64,000 nt of DNA, from NCBI GenBank assembly GCA_947498815.1, contig CANMLU010000017.1, positions 31,220 through 95,219 on the forward strand, in the 5' to 3' direction. The position numbers were made by a program, and so were the translations under genes. The notes beneath the pieces were generated by a model that saw only the letters and a list, made by a program, of their open reading frames with translations, was not told where the DNA came from and ran no database searches. Below are positions 7,507 through 17,072 of this stretch, piece by piece. Position 1 is the stretch's first letter. Every line of letters starts with the position of its first letter. The DNA comes from an uncultured Aquimarina sp. (lineage in GTDB: Bacteria; Bacteroidota; Bacteroidia; Flavobacteriales; Flavobacteriaceae).

Positions 7507-8921
7507 ATGAAATTCGAACATATGAGATTCCTGTAAGTTTAAAGCAATTGATTACTTCAAATCAAGCATTTCATTATAGAATCGTACCTGTACATAAAGA
7601 TGGTGAAATATTACATCTTAAAACGGATACTTTAGATCAAGAACACTTAAAAAAAGAGCTTACAATTATCTTGGGGCATTCTGTCGTGTTAATTCAGGAT
7701 ACCCAAGAGAATATACAATCGTATTTAACCTTTAACTATCGAAAAACAACCACTACTTCAAACGAAAAGTTGGAGTATGAGGAGCGTTTTTTGCAAAAAC
7801 TAATAGCTACTGCTAAAGATTTTGGAAGTAGTGATATTCATTTGGAACCCTATGAGAAATTCTGCCGAGTAAGATTTCGATTAGATGGTAAGTTAAAAGA
7901 ACAATATACTATTGCCAATGCAGAATATCCACAATTAGTGAATCAAATCAAAATCCAATCAGGATTGGATATTTCTCAAAAGCGATTGGCACAAGATGGC
8001 CGTATCACTTTTAAAGAAGGTGTTGATGATTTTGATATACGGGTATCTACAATGCCTACATTGTATGGAGAAAAAATAGTACTACGACTGCTCAATCGTA
8101 ATACTCAGGAAGTATCATTGGATGATTTGGGATTTACTGAAGCAGAGTTGCAAGTCTATCGTGAAGCAACGAGAAAAAAACAAGGAATTATTTTGATTTC
8201 AGGACCAACGGGATCAGGTAAAACCACAACACTCTATGCTACTTTAAAGGAGTTAAACGAAGAGGTTTCTAATATATTAACTATAGAAGATCCTATAGAA
8301 TATACGCTGGAAGGAGTCAATCAAGTACAACTTAGAGAAGATATTGATTTTGATTTTCCTGCGGCATTGCGAACTTTTTTACGACAGGATCCAGATATCA
8401 TTATGGTAGGTGAGATAAGAGATGACCGTACGGCTGCGATGGCAATTAAAGCAGCACTTACCGGACACCTTGTATTGTCAACAATACATACTAACTCGGC
8501 TTGGGCAACGATTTCCAGATTGATTGATATGAATGTGCCTGCATTCTTACTTGCTACTACAATTACTATGAGCATAGCACAGCGTTTGGTACGTAAATTA
8601 TGTCCGGATTGTAAAACTCGTAAGAAGATAGAAACTAAAGATTTACCTCAAGATTTTGAGATTCCAGAGGAGATGCATCATCATTTTATTGCAGTAGGAT
8701 GTAATCGTTGCTATCAAACAGGATATTTGGGGCGTAAGGCGATATATGAAATATTGCCTATTACCAAAGAACTTGAAACTGCAATTCGGCATAATGAATT
8801 GCAAATAGACAATTATATAGAAGAAGGAAAAATAAAAACATTAAAGCATAACGCTATCCGCATGATTATAGAAGGGGAAACTTCTGTAGATGAAGTGTAT
8901 GCTTTGCTAGCTGATAATTGA
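7503..8921 (+). CDS. gspE: GspE/PilB-type assembly ATPase
   Basis: This cytoplasmic hexameric ATPase powers pilus or pseudopilus assembly. Visible motifs are the Walker A box GPTGSGKTTT, an Asp box and Walker B region (DPDIIMVGEIRD), and the His box region AALTGHLVLSTIHTN. A four-cysteine zinc site follows (CPDC...CNRC) with GYLGRKAIYEIL, as in GspE and PilB. The N-terminal N1E/N2E part is short (about 90 residues). The start is the ATG at 7503 (MNEIRTYE); an earlier in-frame codon at 7470 lies within the peptidase gene. No PilT-like retraction ATPase is present in the window, which fits a secretion-type or competence-type filament more than twitching pili. Confidence 0.93.
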   Translation: MNEIRTYEIPVSLKQLITSNQAFHYRIVPVHKDGEILHLKTDTLDQEHLKKELTIILGHSVVLIQDTQENIQSYLTFNYRKTTTTSNEKLEYEERFLQKLIATAKDFGSSDIHLEPYEKFCRVRFRLDGKLKEQYTIANAEYPQLVNQIKIQSGLDISQKRLAQDGRITFKEGVDDFDIRVSTMPTLYGEKIVLRLLNRNTQEVSLDDLGFTEAELQVYREATRKKQGIILISGPTGSGKTTTLYATLKELNEEVSNILTIEDPIEYTLEGVNQVQLREDIDFDFPAALRTFLRQDPDIIMVGEIRDDRTAAMAIKAALTGHLVLSTIHTNSAWATISRLIDMNVPAFLLATTITMSIAQRLVRKLCPDCKTRKKIETKDLPQDFEIPEEMHHHFIAVGCNRCYQTGYLGRKAIYEILPITKELETAIRHNELQIDNYIEEGKIKTLKHNAIRMIIEGETSVDEVYALLADN

Positions 8922-8930
8922 AAATATAAG

Positions 8931-11150
8931 ATGACAATAAAACAGAAGATATTTATTATTTGGATTGCTATTGGTATTGCAGTGCAAGGGGGCGCTCAAG
9001 AGAATTTCCAAAATCAAGCACAGGATAATACTCGGATTTCTAATATCGAAAATAAGTTACAACTACTCAATGTAGATATTCCTGGACTTACCGAAAAAGT
9101 GAATGTAAACATCTCCAATACGTCCTTGCTAAATTTTTTGCGAGCTGTATCCCAGGTGCATAAGATTAATATTAACCTGGCCAGTGAACTTAATAATATT
9201 ACAATAGTTAATGGATTTAATGATGTTAGTGTTCAGGATTTATTAGTGTTTTTAGTAAAGGAATATAGTCTCGATATTGCGTTTACCGGAAATATTTTAT
9301 CCATAAAATCTTACACCGCTCCGGCGACTATACCTGTTGAAAAAGAAATAGCAGTGCAATATGATGTTCTGACAGCCACATTATCAACAGACCTGAATAA
9401 TGATCCTTTACCTAAAGTGTTCAGAAAAATAACCGAAATTTCAGGTAAAAATCTATTATTCACCCCAGATCTCAATAACAGAAACATAAGTTTATATATA
9501 AGCAATGTTTCTTTTGATATTGCTATGAAGAAGCTGGCCGAAGCTAATAATATGGAGTTTAGGAAAACAAGGGATGGATTTTATGAATTTAATGCGTACC
9601 CGCAATCAGTAAATTCAGATAATGGATCGAGTAATTATCGCCCTCGACGTTCTAATTTTAACTACCAAGTACTCGATACTATTGCTCGAAAGGTATCTGT
9701 AGATTTAAAAAACACACCTATAGCAGATGTCATTTATACACTTTCCGAGGATTTGAAACTAGATATTTTTACAGCTTCTCCTCTAGAAAATGCAGGAACA
9801 GTGACAGTAAAGACCGAATCTATTACATTTGATGCATTACTAGTCAAGATATTCGAAAGTAACATAACTTCTAAGCAAAATCCATTATCAAATAGGGGTA
9901 ATAACAGCTCTAATAGTCAGCAAACCCAAACTCCACAAGGTATTCCAACATCGGGGCAATCAAGTGCATTTACTTTTAAACGCGAAGGAAATGTATACTA
10001 CTTTGGTACAGAAAATCAACTTGCCTTAAAGAAAATAGAATTAGTACAAATGATGCATCGATCTATAGCTATGTTGGGCGATGCAAACCCATCGACCTCT
10101 TATGGAAATAGTTTTGGAAATTCTAACTTCACAACAGGGAGTACAAACTTCTTTACCGGAGGTTCAAATCAAGGGTTTAATCAAAATGGGCTGAACAATA
10201 GAAATCAAAGAGCAGGATCATCCTTTGGTAATAGAAATTCTTCAACTGCCCGTACTGAAGCGGGTTCTATTTCGGATATTTTTCCGGCTAGTATAGTTGA
10301 AGGATTAGATGTGAAAATTGATACCGAGTTAAATAGTTTTGTAGTAAGTGGTCCCGGAACTCGAGTTGAAAAATTTAAAAACTTCATTACCTATATCGAC
10401 AAACCAGTGCCACTGATATTGATCGAGGTAATGATTCTTGAAGTAAATCGAACAGCCACTATAGAAGCTGGGGTAGAATTTGGAATAGGGAAAGAACCTG
10501 TTACGACCGAAGGAGCGGTTTTTCCTAATGCAAATATAAGACTAGGTGCAGAAACTATAAACAGGGTTATCGGAGGCTTTGACGGTTTTGGATCGTTAAA
10601 CTTAGGTAACGTAGTACCCAACTTTTATATGGACATCAAGGCTATGGAAACCAACGGAAATGTAAAAATACTATCGACACCAAAACTTAGTACCTTAAAT
10701 GGACATAAAGCGTATTTGTCTAGTGGTCAAACAACGTATTATGCCGTAACTAGTCAGAATATTTTTGGATCACAGAATCCCCAGACCTCAGAGGTGGTAA
10801 ATTATCTTCCTATTGACGCAGAATTGGCCCTTGAATTTAAACCTTTTGTCTCTGGAGACGGGCAGATTACTATAGATATTCAAGTGATTCAATCTAATTT
10901 CAGTGGAGAACGTATTGCAGATAATGCACCCCCAGATATTAATAGCCGAAGGTTTTCTTCTATCATGAGGATGAGAGCCAACGATGTGGCTATTTTGGGA
11001 GGAATAGAGCAAAAAGTAAAAAATGACTCTGGATCTGGAGTGCCATTGCTGGCAAGAATTCCTATAATCAAATGGTTGTTTAGTAAAAGAGTACGAGAAG
11101 ATTCTAAGAAAAAATTAAATGTTATCATAAAACCTACGGTATTCTATTAA
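8931..11150 (+). CDS. gspD: GspD/PilQ-type outer-membrane secretin
   Basis: A 739-residue protein with a signal peptide (ends near QGGAQ). There are three STN/N-type repeats at about 35-115, 150-215 and 245-300. A Gly/Asn/Ser-rich linker (~385-440) precedes a final N domain (VEGLDVKIDTELNSFVVSG). The secretin core begins at VPLILIEVMILEVNRT and contains TNGNVKILSTPKLSTLNG and the terminal GVPLLARIPIIKWLFSKR signature. The protein would form the outer-membrane ring through which the pilus or cargo leaves. The long low-complexity linker and the tandem STN-like domains differ from proteobacterial GspD. It starts 9 nt after the ATPase gene and its stop overlaps the next start by one base. Confidence 0.92.
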   Translation: MTIKQKIFIIWIAIGIAVQGGAQENFQNQAQDNTRISNIENKLQLLNVDIPGLTEKVNVNISNTSLLNFLRAVSQVHKININLASELNNITIVNGFNDVSVQDLLVFLVKEYSLDIAFTGNILSIKSYTAPATIPVEKEIAVQYDVLTATLSTDLNNDPLPKVFRKITEISGKNLLFTPDLNNRNISLYISNVSFDIAMKKLAEANNMEFRKTRDGFYEFNAYPQSVNSDNGSSNYRPRRSNFNYQVLDTIARKVSVDLKNTPIADVIYTLSEDLKLDIFTASPLENAGTVTVKTESITFDALLVKIFESNITSKQNPLSNRGNNSSNSQQTQTPQGIPTSGQSSAFTFKREGNVYYFGTENQLALKKIELVQMMHRSIAMLGDANPSTSYGNSFGNSNFTTGSTNFFTGGSNQGFNQNGLNNRNQRAGSSFGNRNSSTARTEAGSISDIFPASIVEGLDVKIDTELNSFVVSGPGTRVEKFKNFITYIDKPVPLILIEVMILEVNRTATIEAGVEFGIGKEPVTTEGAVFPNANIRLGAETINRVIGGFDGFGSLNLGNVVPNFYMDIKAMETNGNVKILSTPKLSTLNGHKAYLSSGQTTYYAVTSQNIFGSQNPQTSEVVNYLPIDAELALEFKPFVSGDGQITIDIQVIQSNFSGERIADNAPPDINSRRFSSIMRMRANDVAILGGIEQKVKNDSGSGVPLLARIPIIKWLFSKRVREDSKKKLNVIIKPTVFY

Positions 11151-12364
11151 TGCTAGAGATATTTTCGTCATATAACCCATTTAAGAAAGTCTTGTTTGCT
11201 TTAGAACATTCAATACTGGCAGACGAACCCATTATTTATGGACTTGAATTAGTGCAAAAAAAGGGAGAATTGGATATTGCTCAAATGCTCGATGTCACAT
11301 CTCCGGAGGATCTTTCAAAATTAGTACCGAAGACTTCACAATTATTTCTTGTTATTACAGATCATCAGATTTTATCTAAACAAGTATCCAATACTGGGAC
11401 AGATACCGAAATTGTTACCGAAGCTTTCCCCAATTTAAACCTGAATGAATTTTATTATCAAATTCTGCGAACAACAGAACACTCATTTATATCGGTATGT
11501 CGAATAGAATATGTCGAAACATTAATCGAACAATATGAAAAGGCTAACATTAATATCACTAGTGTTCATCTTGGTGAATTAAAAATGGTATCATTAGCTA
11601 CATATGCCAAAAATGGTAAGTTTTGCAGTAATACATCCGAAGTTAATTATGTCAATGGTGAGATAACTTCAATAAAAACTTCGGGAGGCATCCCAAAAGA
11701 AGAATATACTATTGAAGGGCTTGCTCTTTCTTCAAAACATATATTGCCTCTGGCGGTCGCGCTGGATTATTTTTTAGGAACTGATAAAATATCGGGAAAT
11801 ATAGAATTTAGAAATCTGGAATTATTCAAAAAACTTAGAGAATCTAGATTTTTTAAGAACACATTGCAGATTGGTATTGGATTTCTTTTAATAGTATTAA
11901 TCATTAATTTTTTTGCGTTCAGCACTAAATATAAAAAATGGCAGGGTCTACAAGAAGAATTACAAGTCTATTCTTCACAACGAAAACTAATAGAGGATAA
12001 GCAAGCGGGTGTTAAAACAAAAGAAGCATTAGTACAAAGTATTTTGGCTACGGGGTTTTCAAGAAGTTCAAATTATGTAAACCAGATTATGCAGGAACTA
12101 CCGAACACTGTATTATTGACTTCTTTAACCTATCAGCCTCTGGAAAAACCTATTCGCAATGATAAAGCAATAGATCTGAAAAATGGAGTTATTTCCATTA
12201 GCGGGAAATCTACTGATGAGGATCAATTTACTACATGGCTGAGAAGTATGGAGAGTTTATCATTTACGAAGAATGTTACCATAACGAAATATGGATTAGA
12301 TAATAAAACCACGTCGGGTTTTGAATTAATACTAAATATCAAAACAGATGGAACAGCGGACTAA
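11150..12364 (+). CDS. GspL/PilM-PilN-like inner-membrane platform protein
   Basis: Residues 1-~230 look like a degenerate actin-like (PilM/GspL cytoplasmic) domain, with the segment NINITSVHLGELKMVSLA in the position of the second half of the fold. One membrane helix follows (TLQIGIGFLLIVLIINFFAF), then a short coiled coil and a PilN-like periplasmic domain with NQIMQELPNTVLLTSLTYQP and FTTWLRSMESLSF. PilM and PilN are thus fused, as in GspL. The gene overlaps the next by 17 nt. Sequence conservation is low, so the assignment rests on topology, order and a few motifs. Confidence 0.72.
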   Translation: MLEIFSSYNPFKKVLFALEHSILADEPIIYGLELVQKKGELDIAQMLDVTSPEDLSKLVPKTSQLFLVITDHQILSKQVSNTGTDTEIVTEAFPNLNLNEFYYQILRTTEHSFISVCRIEYVETLIEQYEKANINITSVHLGELKMVSLATYAKNGKFCSNTSEVNYVNGEITSIKTSGGIPKEEYTIEGLALSSKHILPLAVALDYFLGTDKISGNIEFRNLELFKKLRESRFFKNTLQIGIGFLLIVLIINFFAFSTKYKKWQGLQEELQVYSSQRKLIEDKQAGVKTKEALVQSILATGFSRSSNYVNQIMQELPNTVLLTSLTYQPLEKPIRNDKAIDLKNGVISISGKSTDEDQFTTWLRSMESLSFTKNVTITKYGLDNKTTSGFELILNIKTDGTAD

Positions 12365-12866
12365 GAACATATTGCTCGTAGTTGGTCTTTTGACTATACT
12401 CTTTTTGGCTTATCACTATAGTTTTGCAAAAACGTTTACTTTAAGTGATGAATTACAAAAATTAGAGGGTCAAAAAGCAGAGTATGAGTCGGCGCCTATT
12501 CAACTAGCATCATTGGCTAAAAGAGAAAAACAACTAAACGTTGTTTTGACCAAAAACAATATAGAAGGCAATTCATTGCAATACAATCTTCTACAAACAT
12601 TAAATGTGCTTTCAGATACATCAAATGTCAAAGTGATAGCTTTTCAAGAACCACATCGGTTTACAGATGAAATAACGAAGAAGTCTACAGCTACTTATGA
12701 TTTCACATTACGGGGTGATTATAAAGCATTAATAGGAGTTGTATACGCATTAGAACAACAATATAGTTTTGGCAGTGTAATTCAGGTTGGTTTTGAAAAA
12801 AAGAAAAATTTTAGAACCGGAGTAAACTATCTAGAGTGCAGAATGTTGTTGCAAAGGGTAAATTAA
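12348..12866 (+). CDS. PilO/GspM-like inner-membrane protein
   Basis: 172 residues: one N-terminal membrane helix (NILLVVGLLTILFLAYHYSF), a coiled-coil stretch (LSDELQKLEGQKAEYESA), and a C-terminal ferredoxin-like domain containing YDFTLRGDYKALIGVVYALEQ. This is the normal PilO/GspM layout, and it sits directly after the PilMN-like gene as expected. It should form the periplasmic ring of the inner-membrane platform. Confidence 0.75.
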   Translation: MEQRTKNILLVVGLLTILFLAYHYSFAKTFTLSDELQKLEGQKAEYESAPIQLASLAKREKQLNVVLTKNNIEGNSLQYNLLQTLNVLSDTSNVKVIAFQEPHRFTDEITKKSTATYDFTLRGDYKALIGVVYALEQQYSFGSVIQVGFEKKKNFRTGVNYLECRMLLQRVN

Positions 12867-12889
12867 CAGAATAAGAAGAATTTAGTAAT

Positions 12890-13624
12890 ATGAATTATAA
12901 AAAATACAGTATTGCAATACTATTGGCGGCTAACTGTTTGGGTTGTCATAGTATTAAAGTTAATAACGCAAGTATGTATTCGTCTGATACGAACCCTGTG
13001 GCTCTGGGTGTAATTGGATTTCAAAAAGGAGGGATACTGGCTTCGGATTTTAAGGTGTCTGCTATTCCAGAATACAGGCAAAAAATACGGGTGGGAATTA
13101 CTCCAGTGTATTTTGGAACTACCACTTTTGAAGCTTATCTAAGAACTTCAGGAGAGAATAAACAACAAATAAAATATATAGATTCTCTTGAAAATAAGCC
13201 ACGTTTCATATCACTTCAACTACTAGATCAAGTAACAACAATTACAGAGTTGCAGGAAGTATACAATTTAGAAACAATAAGGTATTTAAAAAGCCAAAGG
13301 GAAGCTGCGATTGTAACCTCTTTATCTCTTGCATTGTCGGATGAATCATTAAAAGAAATTTGTAATGCAGAGACTGTTTTTTTAAGTAATGGGGGGTATA
13401 AACAATATCAATTGTCTTTAACAAAAAATGGAAGTACCTATAAAACCATAAATTTTACTGAAACTACCATATTTGGTTATGATTTATCTTTTTTCTGTTG
13501 GAGCGAAAATGATAAAAAACAAATTACTTTGACGGCTATTGTAGATGAAAAATCTTCTTGTCCTAAAAATGCTTATCGAGATGCGCAAAAAGCCTTAGAT
13601 AAAATGAATTATTTTAAATTATAA
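12890..13624 (+). CDS. Unrecognised lipoprotein within the pilus-like operon
   Basis: A lipoprotein signal ends in CLGC (about residue 19). The remaining ~225 residues have no motif I recognise; they contain several cysteines (EIC, FFCW, SSCPKNAY) and alternate polar/hydrophobic strands. Being inside the operon and translationally linked to the next gene (TAATG overlap), it is probably a part of, or helper to, the machine, for example a pilotin or outer-membrane partner. That role is inferred only from position. Confidence 0.7.
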   Translation: MNYKKYSIAILLAANCLGCHSIKVNNASMYSSDTNPVALGVIGFQKGGILASDFKVSAIPEYRQKIRVGITPVYFGTTTFEAYLRTSGENKQQIKYIDSLENKPRFISLQLLDQVTTITELQEVYNLETIRYLKSQREAAIVTSLSLALSDESLKEICNAETVFLSNGGYKQYQLSLTKNGSTYKTINFTETTIFGYDLSFFCWSENDKKQITLTAIVDEKSSCPKNAYRDAQKALDKMNYFKL

Positions 13625-14565
13625 TGATGAAATTACTTATATATATGATGGTGTTTTTTGTAGTATTCTTTACTTTTTTAAGCTGTGAAGAAGTATTGAT
13701 TGAAGAAGACCTGTCGGATAAAACTATAGTGATAATTGCTCCTGTAGATAGTACAGCAGTGAGAAATACTTCTGTGACATTTAGTTGGGAAGAAGTGGGT
13801 CAAGCGACATCTTATCGTCTTCAGGTTGCACAACCAAGTTTTGAAAATGCTTCTCAAATAGTATTGGATACATCAGTGACAGCTACAAATTTCAATACAA
13901 ACCTAATACGAAATGAGTATCAATGGAGAGTGCGAGCACAAAATTCTGGTTCTGCCACACCATATGTCACAGCAGGTTTTACGATTATCGAAAATGAAGA
14001 TTTTTCTGCTATTGAGGTCATTTTGGAATCTCCAGTCGATAATGAAATCACTAATATGGATACAGGGATTGAGTTGAAATGGCAATTTGTAACTGACGCT
14101 ACCCTTTACCGCGTACAACTACTTGATAATAGTAATCAGGTAATTCAAGAAGAAACCACGACAGAAACTACTGTTTCTTTACTATTTCCAGAGGGAGTAA
14201 GCAAGTGGCAAGTACGAGCAGAGAATAATACACAGAGCACATTATATACCACTCGAACTTTGACCATTGATAGCAAAGCACCTAATAAACCTATACCAAC
14301 AGCTCCAGTTAATAATACAACTCAAACCGAAACAACTGCTACATTTAGTTGGACAAGAGAGGTCGTAGAAGGGGCAACAGAGTTTGACAGTATTTATATT
14401 TATGAAGATGAGCAGCTTACGCAATTGGTTACCAAAGACCAGGTAATATCACCATCTGAGATATCTTTGGATGCTAGTACGACATATTATTGGTTTTTGA
14501 GAGCATTTGATAGAGCAGATAATAAAAGTGATTCTAGTGATGTGTCTAGTTTCACGATAAATTAA
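13624..14565 (+). CDS. Lipoprotein with three fibronectin III-like domains
   Basis: A signal peptide with lipobox FLSC is followed by three repeats of a fibronectin-like beta-sandwich at about residues 35-120, 130-215 and 220-312. Each has the SFTW/LKW strand, a Y(R)LQVA-type strand and a YxWRVRA/WxVRAEN/YYWFLRA ending. Such domains give stiff, surface-exposed rods or bind partners. Its place in the pilus-like operon suggests a tip, anchor or substrate-binding role. There is no equivalent in standard T2SS or T4P gene sets. Confidence 0.78.
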   Translation: MMKLLIYMMVFFVVFFTFLSCEEVLIEEDLSDKTIVIIAPVDSTAVRNTSVTFSWEEVGQATSYRLQVAQPSFENASQIVLDTSVTATNFNTNLIRNEYQWRVRAQNSGSATPYVTAGFTIIENEDFSAIEVILESPVDNEITNMDTGIELKWQFVTDATLYRVQLLDNSNQVIQEETTTETTVSLLFPEGVSKWQVRAENNTQSTLYTTRTLTIDSKAPNKPIPTAPVNNTTQTETTATFSWTREVVEGATEFDSIYIYEDEQLTQLVTKDQVISPSEISLDASTTYYWFLRAFDRADNKSDSSDVSSFTIN

Positions 14566-14570
14566 AAGAT

Positions 14571-15038
14571 ATGCTAAAGGGCAAAAAAGGATTGTATATT
14601 TTATTACCGATAGTCGCTTTTATTTGGGGTGCTATTATCTATCAGGTAGTAGGAGCTTTCTCTGATGAAGACCCTATTACTAATAATACCAGAGAAATTA
14701 ATGTTGCACCTGTTGAAATAAAAAAGCGAGATTCATTTGCCTTAGGACAGATTAAAAGAGATCCTTTTTTGGGTACATTGTATACTCCCAAAAAGAAGGT
14801 AAAGGTATCTAAATTAAAAAATAAGAGACCATCTTTGGTTTGGCCTTCTGTTACCTATAAAGGTAAGGTGTCCGGAGCGGGAAACACAAATACTGTTTAT
14901 TTAATTGCTATTAATGGTGTCGACCATCTAATGAAAAGTAGACAAACTGTTTCTGAAATTACATTAATAAGAGGAATGTCAAGTTCCGTTAAACTAAAAT
15001 ATAAGGGGAAGGTCAAAGATTTTAAGATAGGAAATTGA
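14571..15038 (+). CDS. PilP/GspC-like inner-membrane protein
   Basis: 155 residues with one membrane helix (GLYILLPIVAFIWGAIIYQVV), a linker, then KRDPFLGTLY, the RDPF motif found in PilP and GspC linkers. A small beta-rich domain follows (VTYKGKVSGAGNTNTVYLIAING), like the HR/PilP domain that contacts the secretin. It starts 5 nt after the fibronectin-like gene and overlaps the next start by 4 nt. It probably links the inner-membrane ring to the secretin. Confidence 0.72.
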   Translation: MLKGKKGLYILLPIVAFIWGAIIYQVVGAFSDEDPITNNTREINVAPVEIKKRDSFALGQIKRDPFLGTLYTPKKKVKVSKLKNKRPSLVWPSVTYKGKVSGAGNTNTVYLIAINGVDHLMKSRQTVSEITLIRGMSSSVKLKYKGKVKDFKIGN

Positions 15039-16306
15039 AAGTTTTTTCAAAAATAAAAGCTCAGGCTATGCAATTTGCCATACTCATTTCTGTATTGGTA
15101 GCGTTGCTGCTTGGAGCCTTCTTATTACTTACTCATGTACAGTCAGTCTTTAAAATCAAATCAAAGGAATTAGTACTAGCTTTCGAGCAATCAAACATGC
15201 AATTGTTTAGTACTTTGGATCATGATACTACTTCGAATGATACCGTTCGCCTGGTGTCAGAACATAAAGTAGTCAAGCAAATCACGAATTATCATGGTGC
15301 CTGGACAAAGAATTATTCTCAAGTTGGCGTGCATGGTCGTAAGGTAGCTCGGATAGCTTTTACAGGGTCAAAATTGACAAGTATGACTCCAAATTTATAT
15401 TTAGAAAATACAAATTCACCATTGGTAATTGTAGGTAATACGCGTTTGGAAGGGAATAATTATCTCCCCAAACAAGGAATAAAAGCAGGTAATATCTCTG
15501 GAAACTACTATCGAGGCACTAATCTATATTATGGTCGTGCTTTGGAAAGTAAAACATTTTTACCCAAGTTAAAAAAAGAATGGGTCAAATATCTTGATGA
15601 TATTGTTAATGGAGCTTATATTGATAAGGGAATAGGTATTTCATTAGAGAAAGAACTCAAAAACTCATTTCATAAACCTATACAAACAGTATATGATTTT
15701 GAACCTATTTTTATAGAAGATCAAAAAATAACAGGAAATATTGTGATTCAGTCTAAAACGGCAATTACAATAGGGCAAGGATCGCAACTTAAAGATGTAT
15801 TATTAATTGCTCCGAAAATAATAGTTAAAGATGGTGTTAAAGGTAGCTTTCAGGTGGTGGCAACCAAAACTATTCATATAGGTAAAAAATGTTATTTGTC
15901 TTATCCATCTGCAATAGTGCTTCTGGATAAGTCTCTTAATCAAGCTGTGGCACAACAAAATCAAGTTAAGAATGCAAAGCCAGATCTTATGATCAATTCT
16001 GGCTCGGTATTAGAAGGTTCTGTGGTTTATTTAATGAAGAATCAAAACCAGAAAACTCGTATTAAAACCCACATTGCAATTGAGCCTAGTGTTGAGGTTA
16101 TAGGAGAAGTATACTGTCAGGGTAATATTGACTTTCAGGGAATCATAAAAGGATCGATGTATACCAGACAATGTATTGCCAGGCAATCTGGATCGATATA
16201 TCTAAATCATATATACAATGGTAAAATTTTAATGAACCCCATTCAGGACTATTCTGGATTGCCTTTTTCGAATTCAAAAAATAATGTAACCAAATGGCTA
16301 TATTGA
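15035..16306 (+). CDS. Minor-pilin-like protein with beta-helix passenger
   Basis: Begins with a TTG codon overlapping the previous stop (TTGA). The N-terminus KIKAQAMQFAILISVLVALLLGAFLLL looks like a pilin-type leader with A|MQFAI at a possible processing site. It lacks the Glu at +5, as GspK does. A coil region (FKIKSKELVLAFEQSN) follows. Residues ~200-410 show regular short strands (NIVIQSKTAITIGQG, IIVKDGVKG, AIEPSVEVIGEVYCQGN) resembling a parallel beta-helix as in bactofilins or pectin-lyase-like folds. The protein may act as the filament-tip component in the GspK position. The fusion is an inference from sequence texture. Confidence 0.68.
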   Translation: MKVFSKIKAQAMQFAILISVLVALLLGAFLLLTHVQSVFKIKSKELVLAFEQSNMQLFSTLDHDTTSNDTVRLVSEHKVVKQITNYHGAWTKNYSQVGVHGRKVARIAFTGSKLTSMTPNLYLENTNSPLVIVGNTRLEGNNYLPKQGIKAGNISGNYYRGTNLYYGRALESKTFLPKLKKEWVKYLDDIVNGAYIDKGIGISLEKELKNSFHKPIQTVYDFEPIFIEDQKITGNIVIQSKTAITIGQGSQLKDVLLIAPKIIVKDGVKGSFQVVATKTIHIGKKCYLSYPSAIVLLDKSLNQAVAQQNQVKNAKPDLMINSGSVLEGSVVYLMKNQNQKTRIKTHIAIEPSVEVIGEVYCQGNIDFQGIIKGSMYTRQCIARQSGSIYLNHIYNGKILMNPIQDYSGLPFSNSKNNVTKWLY

Positions 16307-16605
16307 AAAAGATAAAAGGGGCAACACTTATAGAAGTTCTTACGGCTTCGGTATTAATTATTATTGTTTTTATGATTGCCAGTTTTAGTTTCAATACTGT
16401 TCTTGGTAATCAGGTAAAAAGAGATAAAAGTGCGATAGAAAATAAAATTAAAGAATTGGAATATTTTTCAATTCATCAAAAAATAAATTTTCCTTATGCC
16501 GAGGATTTTGACGGTTGGGAAATTACGATCGTAAAAATTGACGAAAAGATGGTGTTGTCTTATGATAAAGAGGGTAAGAAATATGAAAAAGTAATTGTTC
16601 ACTAA
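16294..16605 (+). CDS. Minor pseudopilin (GspI/GspH-like)
   Basis: A 103-residue prepilin: leader MAILKKIKG, then ATLIEVLTASVLIIIVFMIASF with Glu at +5. The mature domain is very small (about 75 residues). It overlaps the beta-helix gene by 13 nt and its stop overlaps the next ATG by one base. Minor pilins of this size usually prime filament assembly. Confidence 0.82.
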   Translation: MAILKKIKGATLIEVLTASVLIIIVFMIASFSFNTVLGNQVKRDKSAIENKIKELEYFSIHQKINFPYAEDFDGWEITIVKIDEKMVLSYDKEGKKYEKVIVH

Positions 16606-17069
16606 TGATCCAAGTACATCACAAGATAAAAGCTTTTACCTTAACCGAGATGATGGTGGTTATTGTGATTTCTGCTATTGTTGCGGGTTTGGCATTTACT
16701 GTTTTAAGTAATGTGCAAAATAGTATGCGTAGTATTGGTCATAATTATGAGAATACCACCCAAATACGATCTTTTGAAACTGCATTAAGTATCGATTTCA
16801 ATACGTTTACAACAGCTTTTTGGGACACAAAGGAAAATACTTTGCAGCTTTCTTCTCCTATAGATGAAAGACGTTATGTATTCTATACAGATAGCATTGT
16901 TACTGATGCAGGAATTCATTTTTTAAAAATTAAAGAGAGAATGTTTTTCTTTGAAGGCAAGCAAGTAAACTCCGGAAGTATTGATGCTATGAAACTAACA
17001 TTTTATAATACCAAAGTACCTTATTACTTATTCGTGTTTAAATATAATGATCCAACCATACACTTTTAG
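16605..17069 (+). CDS. Minor pseudopilin (GspJ-like)
   Basis: A 154-residue prepilin: leader ending KIKA, then FTLTEMMVVIVISAIVAGLAF with Phe +1 and Glu +5. The mature part includes a helix with YENTTQIRSFETALSIDF and beta strands like those of GspJ. It lies 3 nt before the platform gene. Together with the two preceding genes it forms a minor-pilin trio. Confidence 0.84.
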   Translation: MIQVHHKIKAFTLTEMMVVIVISAIVAGLAFTVLSNVQNSMRSIGHNYENTTQIRSFETALSIDFNTFTTAFWDTKENTLQLSSPIDERRYVFYTDSIVTDAGIHFLKIKERMFFFEGKQVNSGSIDAMKLTFYNTKVPYYLFVFKYNDPTIHF

Positions 17070-17072
17070 AGC

